A stretch of DNA of 64,000 bases from Aestuariibacter sp. GS-14. Lineage in GTDB: Bacteria; Pseudomonadota; Gammaproteobacteria; Enterobacterales; Alteromonadaceae. Positions within the stretch are counted from its first letter, which is position 1; every line of letters begins with the position of its first letter. Made by a program: the position numbers and the translations under genes. The DNA lies in the NCBI RefSeq assembly GCF_006494365.1, contig NZ_VHIP01000005.1, positions 296,589 through 360,588 on the forward strand, read 5' to 3'. A model generated the notes under the pieces. The model saw only the letters and a program-made list of their open reading frames with translations, was not told the DNA's origin and did not search any database. Shown here in pieces: positions 55,942-64,000 of the stretch.

Positions 55942-56310
55942 ATGATAGCCTACACCATTTTTGGTACCAACGATTTAGCCCGGGCCGGTGCGTTTTACGA
56001 CGAGTTATTGTCAATAATGGGCGCACAACGCGCCATTGATGCACCGCGTATGATTGCGTGGGGGAATAACCCCAGTGCACCTATGTTTGCGGTAGCCACA
56101 CCGTTCGACGAAAAGCCTGCAACGGTAGGCAATGGCAGCATGGTAGCGCTGGCCGCCGCCAATCCTGAGCAGGTAAATGCCTTACACGCAAAAGCCATGG
56201 CATTGGGTGCAAAAGACGAAGGTGCACCAGGTACGCGCATGGACACTTATTACTGCGCGTACTTCCGCGACTTAGACGGCAACAAAATCAACTGTTTTTG
56301 TATGGCCTGA
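55942..56310 (+). CDS. VOC (glyoxalase-like) protein
   Basis: A 122-residue single-domain vicinal-oxygen-chelate protein: YTIFGTNDLARAGAFYDELL, a central beta strand region, then AYFRDLDGNKINCFCM. Enzymes of this fold include glyoxalases, dioxygenases and resistance proteins; no specific reaction can be named. RBS AAGGA precedes the ATG. Its stop is followed by a shared terminator. Confidence 0.9.
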   Translation: MIAYTIFGTNDLARAGAFYDELLSIMGAQRAIDAPRMIAWGNNPSAPMFAVATPFDEKPATVGNGSMVALAAANPEQVNALHAKAMALGAKDEGAPGTRMDTYYCAYFRDLDGNKINCFCMA

Positions 56311-56334
56311 GCCTTCGCGCTACACCAATAAAAA

Positions 56335-56357
56335 AGCCACCTCAAATTGAGGTGGCT
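56335..56357. terminator. Bidirectional terminator, VOC gene / Oar-type receptor
   Basis: AGCCACCTCAA / TTGAGGTGGCT, 11-bp perfect arms. A-run at 56330-56335 gives a U-tract on the minus strand, so it mainly serves the receptor gene. Confidence 0.88.
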
Positions 56358-56390
56358 GAACCATCGTGAGTCAACGAGGTTGTACGGAGT

Positions 56391-59300
56391 TTAGAAACTC
56401 AGACCTACCGATAACTGGATGCGACGCGGGTTATAGTAACTGCGCGGGCTGCCGAAGTTATCGCCAGGGTATGGGTCGTAGCTGTAGCCCGTTTGCTTAT
56501 CGAACACGTTAAACAGGTCGGCGCGGAAACGCCCAACCAGACCATCCATAAACTCATAGTTTTGCGTATAGCTTAAGTCCATTTGCCAGTGGCTTGCACC
56601 GCGACGACTTCCAGCTGGTTCTGCATAACGGCTGGTGCTGGAAGAATAACCGTACAACGCGCCGTCCCAGGCAGTCCAGGCTTCACCCGACTGGAAGATA
56701 AAGTACGCGCCAGCTACGCCTTCCCAAGGAAAAGTATAGGTACTTAGCACTTTAAATTTGTGCGGCTTGTCGCCAATTAGCTTACCGTAGCGGTTGTCCC
56801 ACACCATGCGGCCTGGGCCGTCACCGTAGAACGACGAACCGATAAAGGTATTGGCATCGTTGCCCGCTGTGGTGTTGTCCTGATCGAAGTTACCGTAGTA
56901 ATGGCTCCAGGTATAAGACGCATTAACGTAAAGGTTGTCTGCGTTGTATTCCGCTTCCATACTCCATTCGTAATACTTGGTCTGGCCACCGTCTACTTCG
57001 GCAATCACATAAGACGAACCACCCACTTCCGCTCTCATGTCTGCCAGGTTGGGAATATACAAGCCTTTGGCAGCGATATTGTCTGGCACACTGCCACCGG
57101 TGTAATCGCCATACAGACGCGCATCGTTTGGCATATCTTCCCAGAAGTGGCTACCGTAGCGATAACGCAGGTGTGTGCGCAGGAACAGTTCAGGTGTAAC
57201 CAGCTTAGTGGCACCCACTGTTAATTCATCAATTCGGCGCGGCTTCATATTATCGGCGAAGAACTTACCACTGGAGCCTGCAGCACCGCCGGCACTCAGG
57301 TAATCACCGTTTTCATCGAAGTTAACCAGAATTGTACGACGGCTGTTGCGATCCCATGATGCCGCACGGGCCAAAGAACTGGCTTCCGGGTTGTAACTGG
57401 CATAATTTGCAAATACGCTGCCAGAGGCATCGTAATCCCAGGTTACTCCCAATCGTGGCTGGATCATGTCTTTCCAGTCTACTTCGTACATTTCGTACTT
57501 TTCACCCGGAGCTAATTCATAGCCAGACACATTGCTGCTGTTTTTCTTCAATCCCTGTCCGTAAAGGATGTCTTTGCTTACCAGAACACCAATGTTGTAG
57601 GTAAAATCACCGTGTTCAATTTCGTCATTAATTTCGAAACTGTAGCTCTCAGCAAAAGACTTGATGGTAGGTACCGTGCCATCTTCACCTACCAGGCTCA
57701 TTTGCTCTACCGCAACCTGATAGTAAACATCCGATACGTCGTTATCGCCTTCTGCACCCAACCCGCCAACATAGCTAATGGTTCCCCAGCCGTTTGATAA
57801 ACGTGCCAGGTCTTCCATGATTTCAGACCACTTGAAGCCAAAGTGCAAAAAGTGAGTCATGTCACCGAGCTCTAACTCGGTATCATAGGCCAGTTCCAGT
57901 GATTCCCTTTCGAAGTCCTGATTGTTGATAGTTGGGTATGCGCCTACGCCGGTACCACCCATCATTTCACCGCTATCGCCCACATAGCCATAGGCCTGAA
58001 TCAGCGGCAACGCGGCAGCGTTGTAGGCGTTGATAGCAGCAATAGTATCGGCATCGGCACCAGCAGGAATGTCGCGCAAACTCGGCACACCGAAATAACC
58101 CATCTGATCCAGATTGTTCAGATCCAGCGAACCGCCAATCGATGGTACCGCACTTAACATTACATCAGGGCGGCTGGCAGTATCTTCCTGGTACATACCG
58201 TACTTGAAGGTAAATGAAGAGGTATCACTTAGCAGATACGAGCCATCTAATGACAGAATGCTCAAATCAGCAGAACTCCCCAAAGACACACTGTCGGTCT
58301 CAAATTCGCCGATAGATGCGCCTTCGATTTCGCGGTTAGATACCCGTTGGCTTAAGTTGATCAATAGATCGTCGTTAGGTGCCCACGTTAGTTTTCCGAA
58401 AAATTCGTCGCGGGTACTGTTATATTTTTTAGCCGGGCCATATACGGTAACTTTGTTAGTGCCATCAACTTCCGGGCGATAGTACGATGCGTAGAAGAAT
58501 AGTTCGTCTTCAATCAGCGGACCACTCAGAGAGGTGATAATCCAGGTTCTGTCGGTATCCTGAATCACGCCGGATTTGGGTGTTGCCGAGAAATCAGCGT
58601 TCTGAATACGGTATTCCACGTTACCGTGAAATTCGTTAGTACCGGATTTGGAAACCGAGTTAACCGCGAAACCACCTGAACGGTTAAAGCCAATTGCCTT
58701 CGCACCGCCGCGGTCCACAGACACATAGGCGATATCATGGGTAGAAGGTTCAGACGACAAGTTACCAAACATAGGTAACGACAAATCCACACCGTCAAAA
58801 CCATAGCTATTGTCTACACCCGAACCACCTGCTGATGGGCCTAATACGCTGTTTTCGCTATATTCAATACCCGGTAGAATCTTCAGCATGTCACGGTAAG
58901 TCTGCCCAATTGGCATGGCCGCAATCAGTTCCTGACTAAACGAGTTAGTTAGCGAGGAGTCGCCTTCCTGAATAATGGGCGAACCCACAATTTCAATCAC
59001 TTCAGTATTTGCTGGCTCGTATACCAGATTCACTACAGCGGATTGATCCAGCAAAACGCGGGTTTTTAACGTTCTCACCGAGCCATCAGCGAAAGTAAAT
59101 TTCACGTCGTAGTCACCTGGCAGCAAAAATGGCAGCGTAAACGAGCCATCAGTTTTGGTAGTGGCTGTTCTGGGCTTTGGCATCACGTTACTGGTTGCTT
59201 CAACGCTAACACCGCTTACCGATACCACGCCGTTAACCGCACTAACTGTACCTTTGATACTACCAGTGGTTTGCTGAGCCTGAACCGGTGCGCTGATCCC

Positions 59301-59438
59301 AGCGGCCACGGTGCCAGCAAAAATAACTGCTGCGCAGGTTGAGCGATGTTGCCAGGATTGACGAACCGCCCGGCGAATCGATTGCGCTAAATAGCGCCCC
59401 GCTGAACGCGCCTCAAATGGCGTGAGTTCCTTTTTCAT
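56391..59438 (-). CDS. Oar-type TonB-dependent receptor
   Basis: A 1015-residue outer-membrane protein. After a long signal region (ending PVQAQ) comes a carboxypeptidase-regulatory-like domain (about 60-150: GSIKGTVSAVNGVVSVSGV, TKTDGSFTLPFLLPGDYDV). A plug follows (VEIIQ-type linker EVIEIVGSPIIQEGDS, GIEYSENSVLGPSAGGSG, SKSGTNEFHGNVEYR) and then the barrel ending RIQLSVGLSF. Relatives are named after Myxococcus Oar; some act with secreted proteases or take up peptides. ATG 59438 is chosen over 59492 since MKKELTPF gives a usual N-terminus with upstream GGGG. It lies downstream of the phoX-like gene on the same strand but behind a terminator. Confidence 0.94.
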   Translation of the reverse strand: MKKELTPFEARSAGRYLAQSIRRAVRQSWQHRSTCAAVIFAGTVAAGISAPVQAQQTTGSIKGTVSAVNGVVSVSGVSVEATSNVMPKPRTATTKTDGSFTLPFLLPGDYDVKFTFADGSVRTLKTRVLLDQSAVVNLVYEPANTEVIEIVGSPIIQEGDSSLTNSFSQELIAAMPIGQTYRDMLKILPGIEYSENSVLGPSAGGSGVDNSYGFDGVDLSLPMFGNLSSEPSTHDIAYVSVDRGGAKAIGFNRSGGFAVNSVSKSGTNEFHGNVEYRIQNADFSATPKSGVIQDTDRTWIITSLSGPLIEDELFFYASYYRPEVDGTNKVTVYGPAKKYNSTRDEFFGKLTWAPNDDLLINLSQRVSNREIEGASIGEFETDSVSLGSSADLSILSLDGSYLLSDTSSFTFKYGMYQEDTASRPDVMLSAVPSIGGSLDLNNLDQMGYFGVPSLRDIPAGADADTIAAINAYNAAALPLIQAYGYVGDSGEMMGGTGVGAYPTINNQDFERESLELAYDTELELGDMTHFLHFGFKWSEIMEDLARLSNGWGTISYVGGLGAEGDNDVSDVYYQVAVEQMSLVGEDGTVPTIKSFAESYSFEINDEIEHGDFTYNIGVLVSKDILYGQGLKKNSSNVSGYELAPGEKYEMYEVDWKDMIQPRLGVTWDYDASGSVFANYASYNPEASSLARAASWDRNSRRTILVNFDENGDYLSAGGAAGSSGKFFADNMKPRRIDELTVGATKLVTPELFLRTHLRYRYGSHFWEDMPNDARLYGDYTGGSVPDNIAAKGLYIPNLADMRAEVGGSSYVIAEVDGGQTKYYEWSMEAEYNADNLYVNASYTWSHYYGNFDQDNTTAGNDANTFIGSSFYGDGPGRMVWDNRYGKLIGDKPHKFKVLSTYTFPWEGVAGAYFIFQSGEAWTAWDGALYGYSSSTSRYAEPAGSRRGASHWQMDLSYTQNYEFMDGLVGRFRADLFNVFDKQTGYSYDPYPGDNFGSPRSYYNPRRIQLSVGLSF

Positions 59439-59944
59439 GTGTGAGACCCCTGTTGCTGTTTTTGTAGTACGGTTTATACCGCTTATGGTCAACTTTTAAC
59501 CTACAGCAACCCTTGAGGTCAAGAATAATTTTTTCTTATTTTTGATTTTTTAAGAAATATTTTATCTCAAAATATTTCAAAATCACGGGAGAAATTGCAT
59601 TTTATTCCATTCCAATATAAACCGCGTTGTTATAACGCAGCGTCCATGGGTGTTACCGCACGAATCACAACAACAAAAAACAATATAAATCAGTAATTTA
59701 ACTATAAAAGCAAGGCATTATTGTTTTATTTTTTATATAGTAAATAGCAACAACGTGGCGATTTTTTATAGTTAAAGCGTGGGTATTATTACAAAATAAT
59801 TTTTATTCTACTGAGGATTTGGAATAATTATTATTCCTGTGAATGCTGTAAATTATTCCTATAAAGCGGAAAAACCATCCCCCTTCCAAATAGTCTTGTT
59901 ATTTGAAAGGGGTGTGAGCTATTCAGAAATAAAGCAGTGTTGAA
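59439..59944. other. AT-rich intergenic region with palindromes
   Basis: About 500 bp. It holds 13-bp perfect inverted repeats TTTAACTATAAAA (59697-59709) and TTTTATAGTTAAA (59764-59776) spaced by 54 bp, and the 17-bp element GGAATAATTATTATTCC (59821-59837) with perfect 7-bp arms. A terminator hairpin lies at 59880-59912. These may be control sites of the receptor. No ORF is seen. Confidence 0.5.
59880..59912 (-). terminator. Terminator after the PhoX-like gene
   Basis: CCCCTT-C-CAAATA pairs with TATTTG-A-AAGGGG (12 pairs, one mismatch). On the minus strand GGTTTTTCC follows soon after. It lies 32 nt after the stop. Confidence 0.72.
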
Positions 59945-61321
59945 TTAGCTTAAGTGCTTCCACGGCCCGGTAATTGCCAGTGTTTGCGTGGGCGAGTATA
60001 TGTTCACGAACAAGGTAGAGCCATCGGGCGAAAAGCATGCTCCGGCTAGTTCAGTTTGTAAGGCAAGTTGTGCAAACGGATACACTTCACCCTCGGGGGT
60101 AACGCCGCGCAGGTGATTGTCTACCACCGCCGTATACTGGTCTTCACACACAATCAGATGTCCATTTGGCGCCACAGTCAGGTTGTCGCCAAAATTAAAG
60201 ATTTGCGCATCACTGCTTTCCACAAACAATTGCAGACGCCCGGGCTTGTCGTGCTCGCTGGGGGTACCTTCGTACGGCGACGGCTGATAGCGCATTACCT
60301 GCCCTAGTTTTTGATTGCCGCCATTGGTGCAGCAAAAATAAAACTCGCCCTGCCCCCAATGCACGCCTTCGCCACGAGCAAATAATGCGGCACCTTCTTC
60401 ATAGCCTTGTTTGCGCAAATCGTCTTCGGGGCTATCCGGATTGTTAATATCCACCCATTCACAATCTACCCAAGATGACACAGGCATTTCTTGTTTTTGC
60501 CAGTTGCGCGTATCAAATTTGGGATACCCTTTCACCGCCAGCGCCTGGAGTTTTCCGCCTGCCTGTAAATTGCCGTATTCATTGGGCACCAGGCGGTACA
60601 GTAAGCTGTCGCCTCGATCTTCGGTCAAGTACACTACGCCGGTTTCCGGATCGACGCATACCGCTTCGTGATTGAAGCGCCCCAGTGCTTTGAGTGGCTT
60701 AGGATCCACCAGCCCATTAGCGTTTGCAGGTATCTCAAATACATAGCCATGATACTGCTGATTAGTGGAGGAAGGCTTGTCAACACTCTCCTCACAGGTA
60801 AGCCAGCTACCCCATGGCGTTACGCCACCTGAGCAGTTGCGCACTGTGCCGGTTAAACTCAGGTATTCCTTCACTTTCTTACCCGTTTTGGTGTTAACCA
60901 CCAGAGTAGTGGTACCGCCGGGAAGCGCCTGGCCCAATTCGTTGTTGTCGTAGGCACGGGACGTTTTTAATGGCTCAGGTTGCCCGGGCCCGAATTCCTT
61001 CAGATGTTTTGGCTGTAATTCGTGATTGCGCACTAACGCAATGTGTTCATCGTCAATTTCCAGACATCCCATACCGTCTGCACGGTCAGGCACACTGTTA
61101 CCATCGCTCATCAGTTCACCCAGTGTCGACAGCACCTGGTAGCTAAAGCCTTCTGGCAACGAGAGCACGCCTTGGGGATCGCTGATCAGTGGACCATAGC
61201 CAGCTGAGGTTTTAGTAACCAGGGTTTCTGCCCAGGCTTTGGGCTGGCGAAACAGTCCGCCGGTGAAGCCCGCAGCGGCCAGTGTGCCCAGCGCTACGGT
61301 AAACTGTCGTCTTGTTATCAT
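59945..61321 (-). CDS. PhoX-like (DUF839) Tat-exported protein
   Basis: A 458-residue protein with a twin-arginine signal (MITRRQFTVALGTLAAAG). The mature part follows the DUF839/PhoX beta-propeller: GYGPLISDPQGVLSLPEGF, LVRNHELQPKH, GGTTTLVV, TVRNCSGGVTPWGSWLTCEE, RFNHEAVCVDPETGVVYLTED and HLIVCEDQY. PhoX enzymes are calcium- and iron-dependent alkaline phosphatases of marine bacteria. The Cys in NCSGG and the Glu residues in ETGVVYLTED fit the metal site, but activity is not proven, since many DUF839 proteins are uncharacterised. ATG 61321 is preferred over 61360 because it starts the Tat signal. Confidence 0.9.
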   Translation of the reverse strand: MITRRQFTVALGTLAAAGFTGGLFRQPKAWAETLVTKTSAGYGPLISDPQGVLSLPEGFSYQVLSTLGELMSDGNSVPDRADGMGCLEIDDEHIALVRNHELQPKHLKEFGPGQPEPLKTSRAYDNNELGQALPGGTTTLVVNTKTGKKVKEYLSLTGTVRNCSGGVTPWGSWLTCEESVDKPSSTNQQYHGYVFEIPANANGLVDPKPLKALGRFNHEAVCVDPETGVVYLTEDRGDSLLYRLVPNEYGNLQAGGKLQALAVKGYPKFDTRNWQKQEMPVSSWVDCEWVDINNPDSPEDDLRKQGYEEGAALFARGEGVHWGQGEFYFCCTNGGNQKLGQVMRYQPSPYEGTPSEHDKPGRLQLFVESSDAQIFNFGDNLTVAPNGHLIVCEDQYTAVVDNHLRGVTPEGEVYPFAQLALQTELAGACFSPDGSTLFVNIYSPTQTLAITGPWKHLS

Positions 61322-61338
61322 GGTGATGTCTCTTGTTA

Positions 61339-61548
61339 TTATGGTTTGTTTTCGCACCAACCCCTAGCGGGAGACCTAGCGGGAGACCTAGCGGGAGACC
61401 TGCTGGGGCGACTGCCTGTGGGCGCGTTGGTTATACCCATTATGTATGAGCCAGATGTGGCGTCCAGGTTCCCTTTTACAAGCGCCCGTGCGATTAACGC
61501 GCCAGTTTTACCGATAATCTCCCAGTTGGCGTGTATCGCTTTGGTCAT
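61339..61548 (-). CDS. Possible small protein with RSPA repeats
   Basis: A 69-residue frame that overlaps the last 41 bases of the ycjF gene in another frame. It opens MTKAIHANWEIIGKTGALIA and ends with RSPARSPARSPARGW, encoded by the 12-bp tandem repeat. No ribosome-binding site precedes the ATG and no family was recognised, so it may not be translated. It lies between ycjF and the phoX-like gene. Confidence 0.25.
   Translation of the reverse strand: MTKAIHANWEIIGKTGALIARALVKGNLDATSGSYIMGITNAPTGSRPSRSPARSPARSPARGWCENKP
61365..61400. repeat. Three perfect copies of a 12-bp tandem repeat
   Basis: TAGCGGGAGACC at 61365-61376, 61377-61388 and 61389-61400. The unit is a multiple of three, so copy changes would keep the frame of the small ORF that spans it. 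It lies 44-79 bases upstream of the phoX-like start. Confidence 0.95.
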
Positions 61549-62446
61549 CCAGTAATTTTATCAGGGCTTTGCCCAAACGCACATTCAGTGCGCTCGCAGC
61601 CACCGCCTCTGCTGAATTTTCTACCAGCTTGGCAGCCAGCGAGCCACTTAGCTGATTGGTCATCTCATCGGTTGCCAGGTCGAACAGGCTCTGTGCAGCC
61701 AGATTCTGGGCGAGTATTTTCATCAGCTTCCAGTTACCTGTGGTGGCCGGGCGCAGCCCATAAACCTGCGCTACGCGCTTAATGGTACGCACGCTTATCC
61801 ACAACAACAACAACGTTTGAATAAGATGGTTAGGGCTAATAAACGCCATACTGCCGCTGGCCATGGCTTCCTTCTTCACTACATCATTGGCTTTTTTGCG
61901 CACCGGATTTATTACGTACTGTTGATACAGGTTTAGCACATCCTCAACGGAATGGTCGTCCTGTAACATCGACTTAAACTGCCGGTAGCAACGTTGGGCA
62001 TAGCTGCCCGCACTGAAGTGCTGTGCATATTGATCGAGTTGTTTTACAGCCAGAACCGGCTGACTGAGTGCCAGTAAATCACGGCGGGTGGGTCGTTTGT
62101 CGATGAACGTATTGACCCTGCGATAGCCACGGTATTCACTGGTAGTTAACCACCCCAGGCTACTCACAAAGGCACTGAGTAACACCGCCAGAATCGAGGT
62201 TGATACCGGCGCGCTGGCAAAGTGAGTGTCAATAAACGCAATGGCCTCAAACACACTAAAGCCAACAAAACAGGCCGCACCCGACAACAGTACCCACCAC
62301 TTTGCCGACAACCCGGATTGGTTGGCGTGTTCGGGCTGCCAGTCATCCTGAGCTTGTTTAACCGGCATAGCGTGATCAGGGCGCTGCGTTTTAATTTCGG
62401 TTTGCTGAATCTTTGCCCGGTAAGGGGATTCGTCAGTGGTTTTCAT
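61508..62446 (-). CDS. ycjF: YcjF-like inner-membrane protein (DUF697)
   Basis: A 312-residue protein with a cytoplasmic lead (about 1-45), two helices (about 48-68, 80-100) and a C-terminal DUF697 domain with further hydrophobic stretches (about 200-300: MAFISPNHLIQTLLLLWISV, RTIKRVAQVYGLRPATTGNW). The function is not known. It starts 3 nt after the ycjX stop with GGAGAAG as ribosome-binding site, as in the enterobacterial ycjX-ycjF pair, which there belongs to the phage-shock regulon. Confidence 0.93.
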   Translation of the reverse strand: MKTTDESPYRAKIQQTEIKTQRPDHAMPVKQAQDDWQPEHANQSGLSAKWWVLLSGAACFVGFSVFEAIAFIDTHFASAPVSTSILAVLLSAFVSSLGWLTTSEYRGYRRVNTFIDKRPTRRDLLALSQPVLAVKQLDQYAQHFSAGSYAQRCYRQFKSMLQDDHSVEDVLNLYQQYVINPVRKKANDVVKKEAMASGSMAFISPNHLIQTLLLLWISVRTIKRVAQVYGLRPATTGNWKLMKILAQNLAAQSLFDLATDEMTNQLSGSLAAKLVENSAEAVAASALNVRLGKALIKLLDDQSDTRQLGDYR

Positions 62447-62449
62447 GGG

Positions 62450-63829
62450 TTACTTCTCCAATAAGAACTGCAACAAACGGTCGAGTCCTTTTCCGTTTAA
62501 CATACGCGCCAGATAGTCAGATGGCACCGCGGCGTTGAGCACCGGGTAGTGCTCATCAGCAGGCATCGACTTCAAATCTGGCGGTAACGCCTCAAAATCG
62601 GCTTCCATGTAGCGGCCTTCGGGATTCACGTAGCGCAGTGCATTGCTGTGACAGCCTTCATCGGTGGCCTGAATGGCCGACACCAGAAAGTGTTCAAACT
62701 GCACTTCTCCGTCTTTAAAGCGCGCAGTTGCACCTCGCGTTACGTCTTTCAGCAAACTCAGTAAGGCATCACGCTGCCCTGCCGGCACTAAATCGGCCTT
62801 AGTGGCTACAAACGCCACTTTGGCGATACCCTGCTGTTGTAATACATTGCGCTTAAACCAGTTTTCATTGCCGTACACAAAAGTATCAGCGAGATGACTG
62901 AGGGTTTCGCGAAGCTGATATAAGTGACTGCGGCTGTGATTTAATCCTTCAAACAGATCGACCAGAATGATTTGCTTGTCGGTTTGGCGAAAGGTGTCTT
63001 TTTTCAACCTGGTAAGCCATTGGTATTTGAACACCTCAAAATGCCGGGTAAAACACTGTGTCCAGGGGCTGGCTATGTCGCTGCTTATGCGCGAAGGCAA
63101 GGGCGTAAACCCCTGTGCGACATAATCAAATCCGGAACCAGGAATTAAAAAACTGCCAGGTTGCAGCATAGAGATGCCCTGTGATTTGGCTTCCTGTAAG
63201 TAATGGCGATACGCCGAGACAAGTTGCTGAACATTCGCTTGTGTTGGCGCTTGTTCAAAATCAAACGCGTTAACCTTATCGTGCCATGCTTTGGCATAGC
63301 GTTGCTGCGGTTCGTTCATTTGCTGAGCCCAGGCACTATCCGACCACTGCGTATAGCTTTTACTCAACATGGGCAGGTCAGTGAGCCATTCTCCGGGATA
63401 ATCAATAAATTCAAATACCACATCGGTAAACGGCAACAGGTATTTTTTTAACTGATGAGCCTGACGCAACCGAACTACCAGCTTAAACCCGGCGACGTTT
63501 TCCGTCGCAGGCGGCCAGTGCCCGGCTTCCAAATCGCGAATATGCTCTTCCACCGGAAACAGTGGCATATCACCCAATGGCTCCAACCACATCTTATCCA
63601 CCAGTTCCATTGGCAAATAGCGCAGTAACGGCAGGCACTGATACTGCTCTTCACTGCGGTATTTCAGTACAGTCATTAAACTGGTAAACAGCATTGATTT
63701 ACCACTGCGGCTCAGGCCGGTAATGGTAAAGCGGTGCTCCGACTGCATAAACCAGCGCTGCCACTGGCTTGTGCCGAGCGCTTTGGCGTGTTTAGCCGGA
63801 GTGAGGATTGCGTCGATTAATTTGCGCAT
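62450..63829 (-). CDS. ycjX: YcjX-like P-loop protein (DUF463)
   Basis: A 459-residue cytoplasmic protein of the DUF463 family. The P-loop is TGLSRSGKSMLFTSLM, then ELVDKMWLEPLGDMPLFPVE, the switch-like FEFIDYPGEWLTDLPML and VAFVATKADLVPAGQRD (NKxD-like). YcjX is thought to be a nucleotide-binding stress protein working with YcjF. No psp genes are in the window. The repeat copy at 63926 lies about 100 nt upstream of its start. No good ribosome-binding site is visible. Confidence 0.94.
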   Translation of the reverse strand: MRKLIDAILTPAKHAKALGTSQWQRWFMQSEHRFTITGLSRSGKSMLFTSLMTVLKYRSEEQYQCLPLLRYLPMELVDKMWLEPLGDMPLFPVEEHIRDLEAGHWPPATENVAGFKLVVRLRQAHQLKKYLLPFTDVVFEFIDYPGEWLTDLPMLSKSYTQWSDSAWAQQMNEPQQRYAKAWHDKVNAFDFEQAPTQANVQQLVSAYRHYLQEAKSQGISMLQPGSFLIPGSGFDYVAQGFTPLPSRISSDIASPWTQCFTRHFEVFKYQWLTRLKKDTFRQTDKQIILVDLFEGLNHSRSHLYQLRETLSHLADTFVYGNENWFKRNVLQQQGIAKVAFVATKADLVPAGQRDALLSLLKDVTRGATARFKDGEVQFEHFLVSAIQATDEGCHSNALRYVNPEGRYMEADFEALPPDLKSMPADEHYPVLNAAVPSDYLARMLNGKGLDRLLQFLLEK

Positions 63830-63925
63830 AACAATAATGCACCAGGCCCATTGGTTTGGAATATACCGTTAACATGGGCCGTTACTGCATTAACTTCAAG
63901 GGTTTGCCACAATTTGTTACAGCTT

Positions 63926-64000
63926 ATACCAATTCGCATAGAAGTTTGCCCTCTCAGAGTGATCCCTGAGGGCTAGTCGAAAACGACTTAGATCACGACG
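63926..64000 (+). mobile_element. Second copy of the MITE-like element, truncated by the window end
   Basis: Its first 75 bases match the reverse complement of the right end of the element at 36967-37230: the same terminal ATACCAATTC, AGAAGTTTGCCCTCTCAGAG and AAAACGACTTAGATCACGAC segments, with a GC for TT change and about 13 extra bases (CCCTGAGGG hairpin, about 63963-63972). The far end lies outside the window. Confidence 0.8.

Noticed and set aside
61365-61400. Short repeats as a CRISPR array
   Set aside because: The units are 12 bp, directly adjacent with no spacers, and no cas gene is present.

Overview
The window looks like chromosome from a marine gammaproteobacterium of the Alteromonas group (order Alteromonadales). 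The evidence is the gmk-rpoZ-spoT-trmH block, hemCDXY, the ycjX-ycjF pair, the many large TonB-dependent receptors (TBDRs) and the secreted polysaccharide-degrading enzymes. This is judged from gene content; no 16S rRNA or tRNA gene was seen. Species cannot be named.

Region 1 (1-17.7 kb) is a polysaccharide-utilisation locus, most likely for pectin or rhamnogalacturonan. It holds the 5' end of a TBDR, mannonate dehydratase (uxuA), a FecR/FecI anti-sigma/ECF sigma pair, a TBDR with an N-terminal STN signalling domain, a PL9-type pectate lyase, a small SGNH acetylesterase lipoprotein, a second full TBDR, a CE12 rhamnogalacturonan acetylesterase, a sialate-O-acetylesterase-like enzyme and an IclR regulator. 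A 13-bp partly palindromic motif (TTGGTAAGGCCAA and close variants) lies just upstream of the first TBDR, uxuA, the lyase, the second TBDR and the IclR gene. It looks like the operator of a local regulon.

Region 2 (18-24 kb) is a MacA/MacB-like export operon (HlyD adaptor, ATPase, two FtsX-type permeases), followed by a Tat-exported aldo/keto reductase. Region 3 (24-35.3 kb) holds a secreted GH51 arabinofuranosidase and a clan GH-A glycosidase of unknown specificity. A tightly packed set follows: flippase-like protein, DPM1/ArnC-type GT2, ArnT-like GT39, PAP2, a second GT39 and a second PAP2. It probably glycosylates and dephosphorylates a cell-envelope lipid. A DUF3108 protein lies convergent to it.

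Region 4 (35.7-56.3 kb) is mostly housekeeping: a YhiN-like flavoprotein, a type-B carboxylesterase lipoprotein, two peroxiredoxin-type proteins, rsmJ, recG, a PaiB-like flavoprotein, trmH, ridA, spoT, rpoZ, gmk, a carboxylesterase, hemCDXY, feoAB and a VOC protein. A mobile-looking repeat with perfect 22-bp terminal inverted repeats (36967-37230) lies in it. A second copy of its end begins at 63926 and runs off the window. Region 5 (56.4-64 kb) has an Oar-type TBDR, a PhoX-like Tat protein and ycjX-ycjF, with a 12-bp tandem repeat inside a possible small ORF.

Starts were re-chosen for about a dozen genes where the longest ORF runs past the likely start. The least settled points are the regulator that binds the shared motif, the target of the glycosyltransferase cluster, and the small ORFs.
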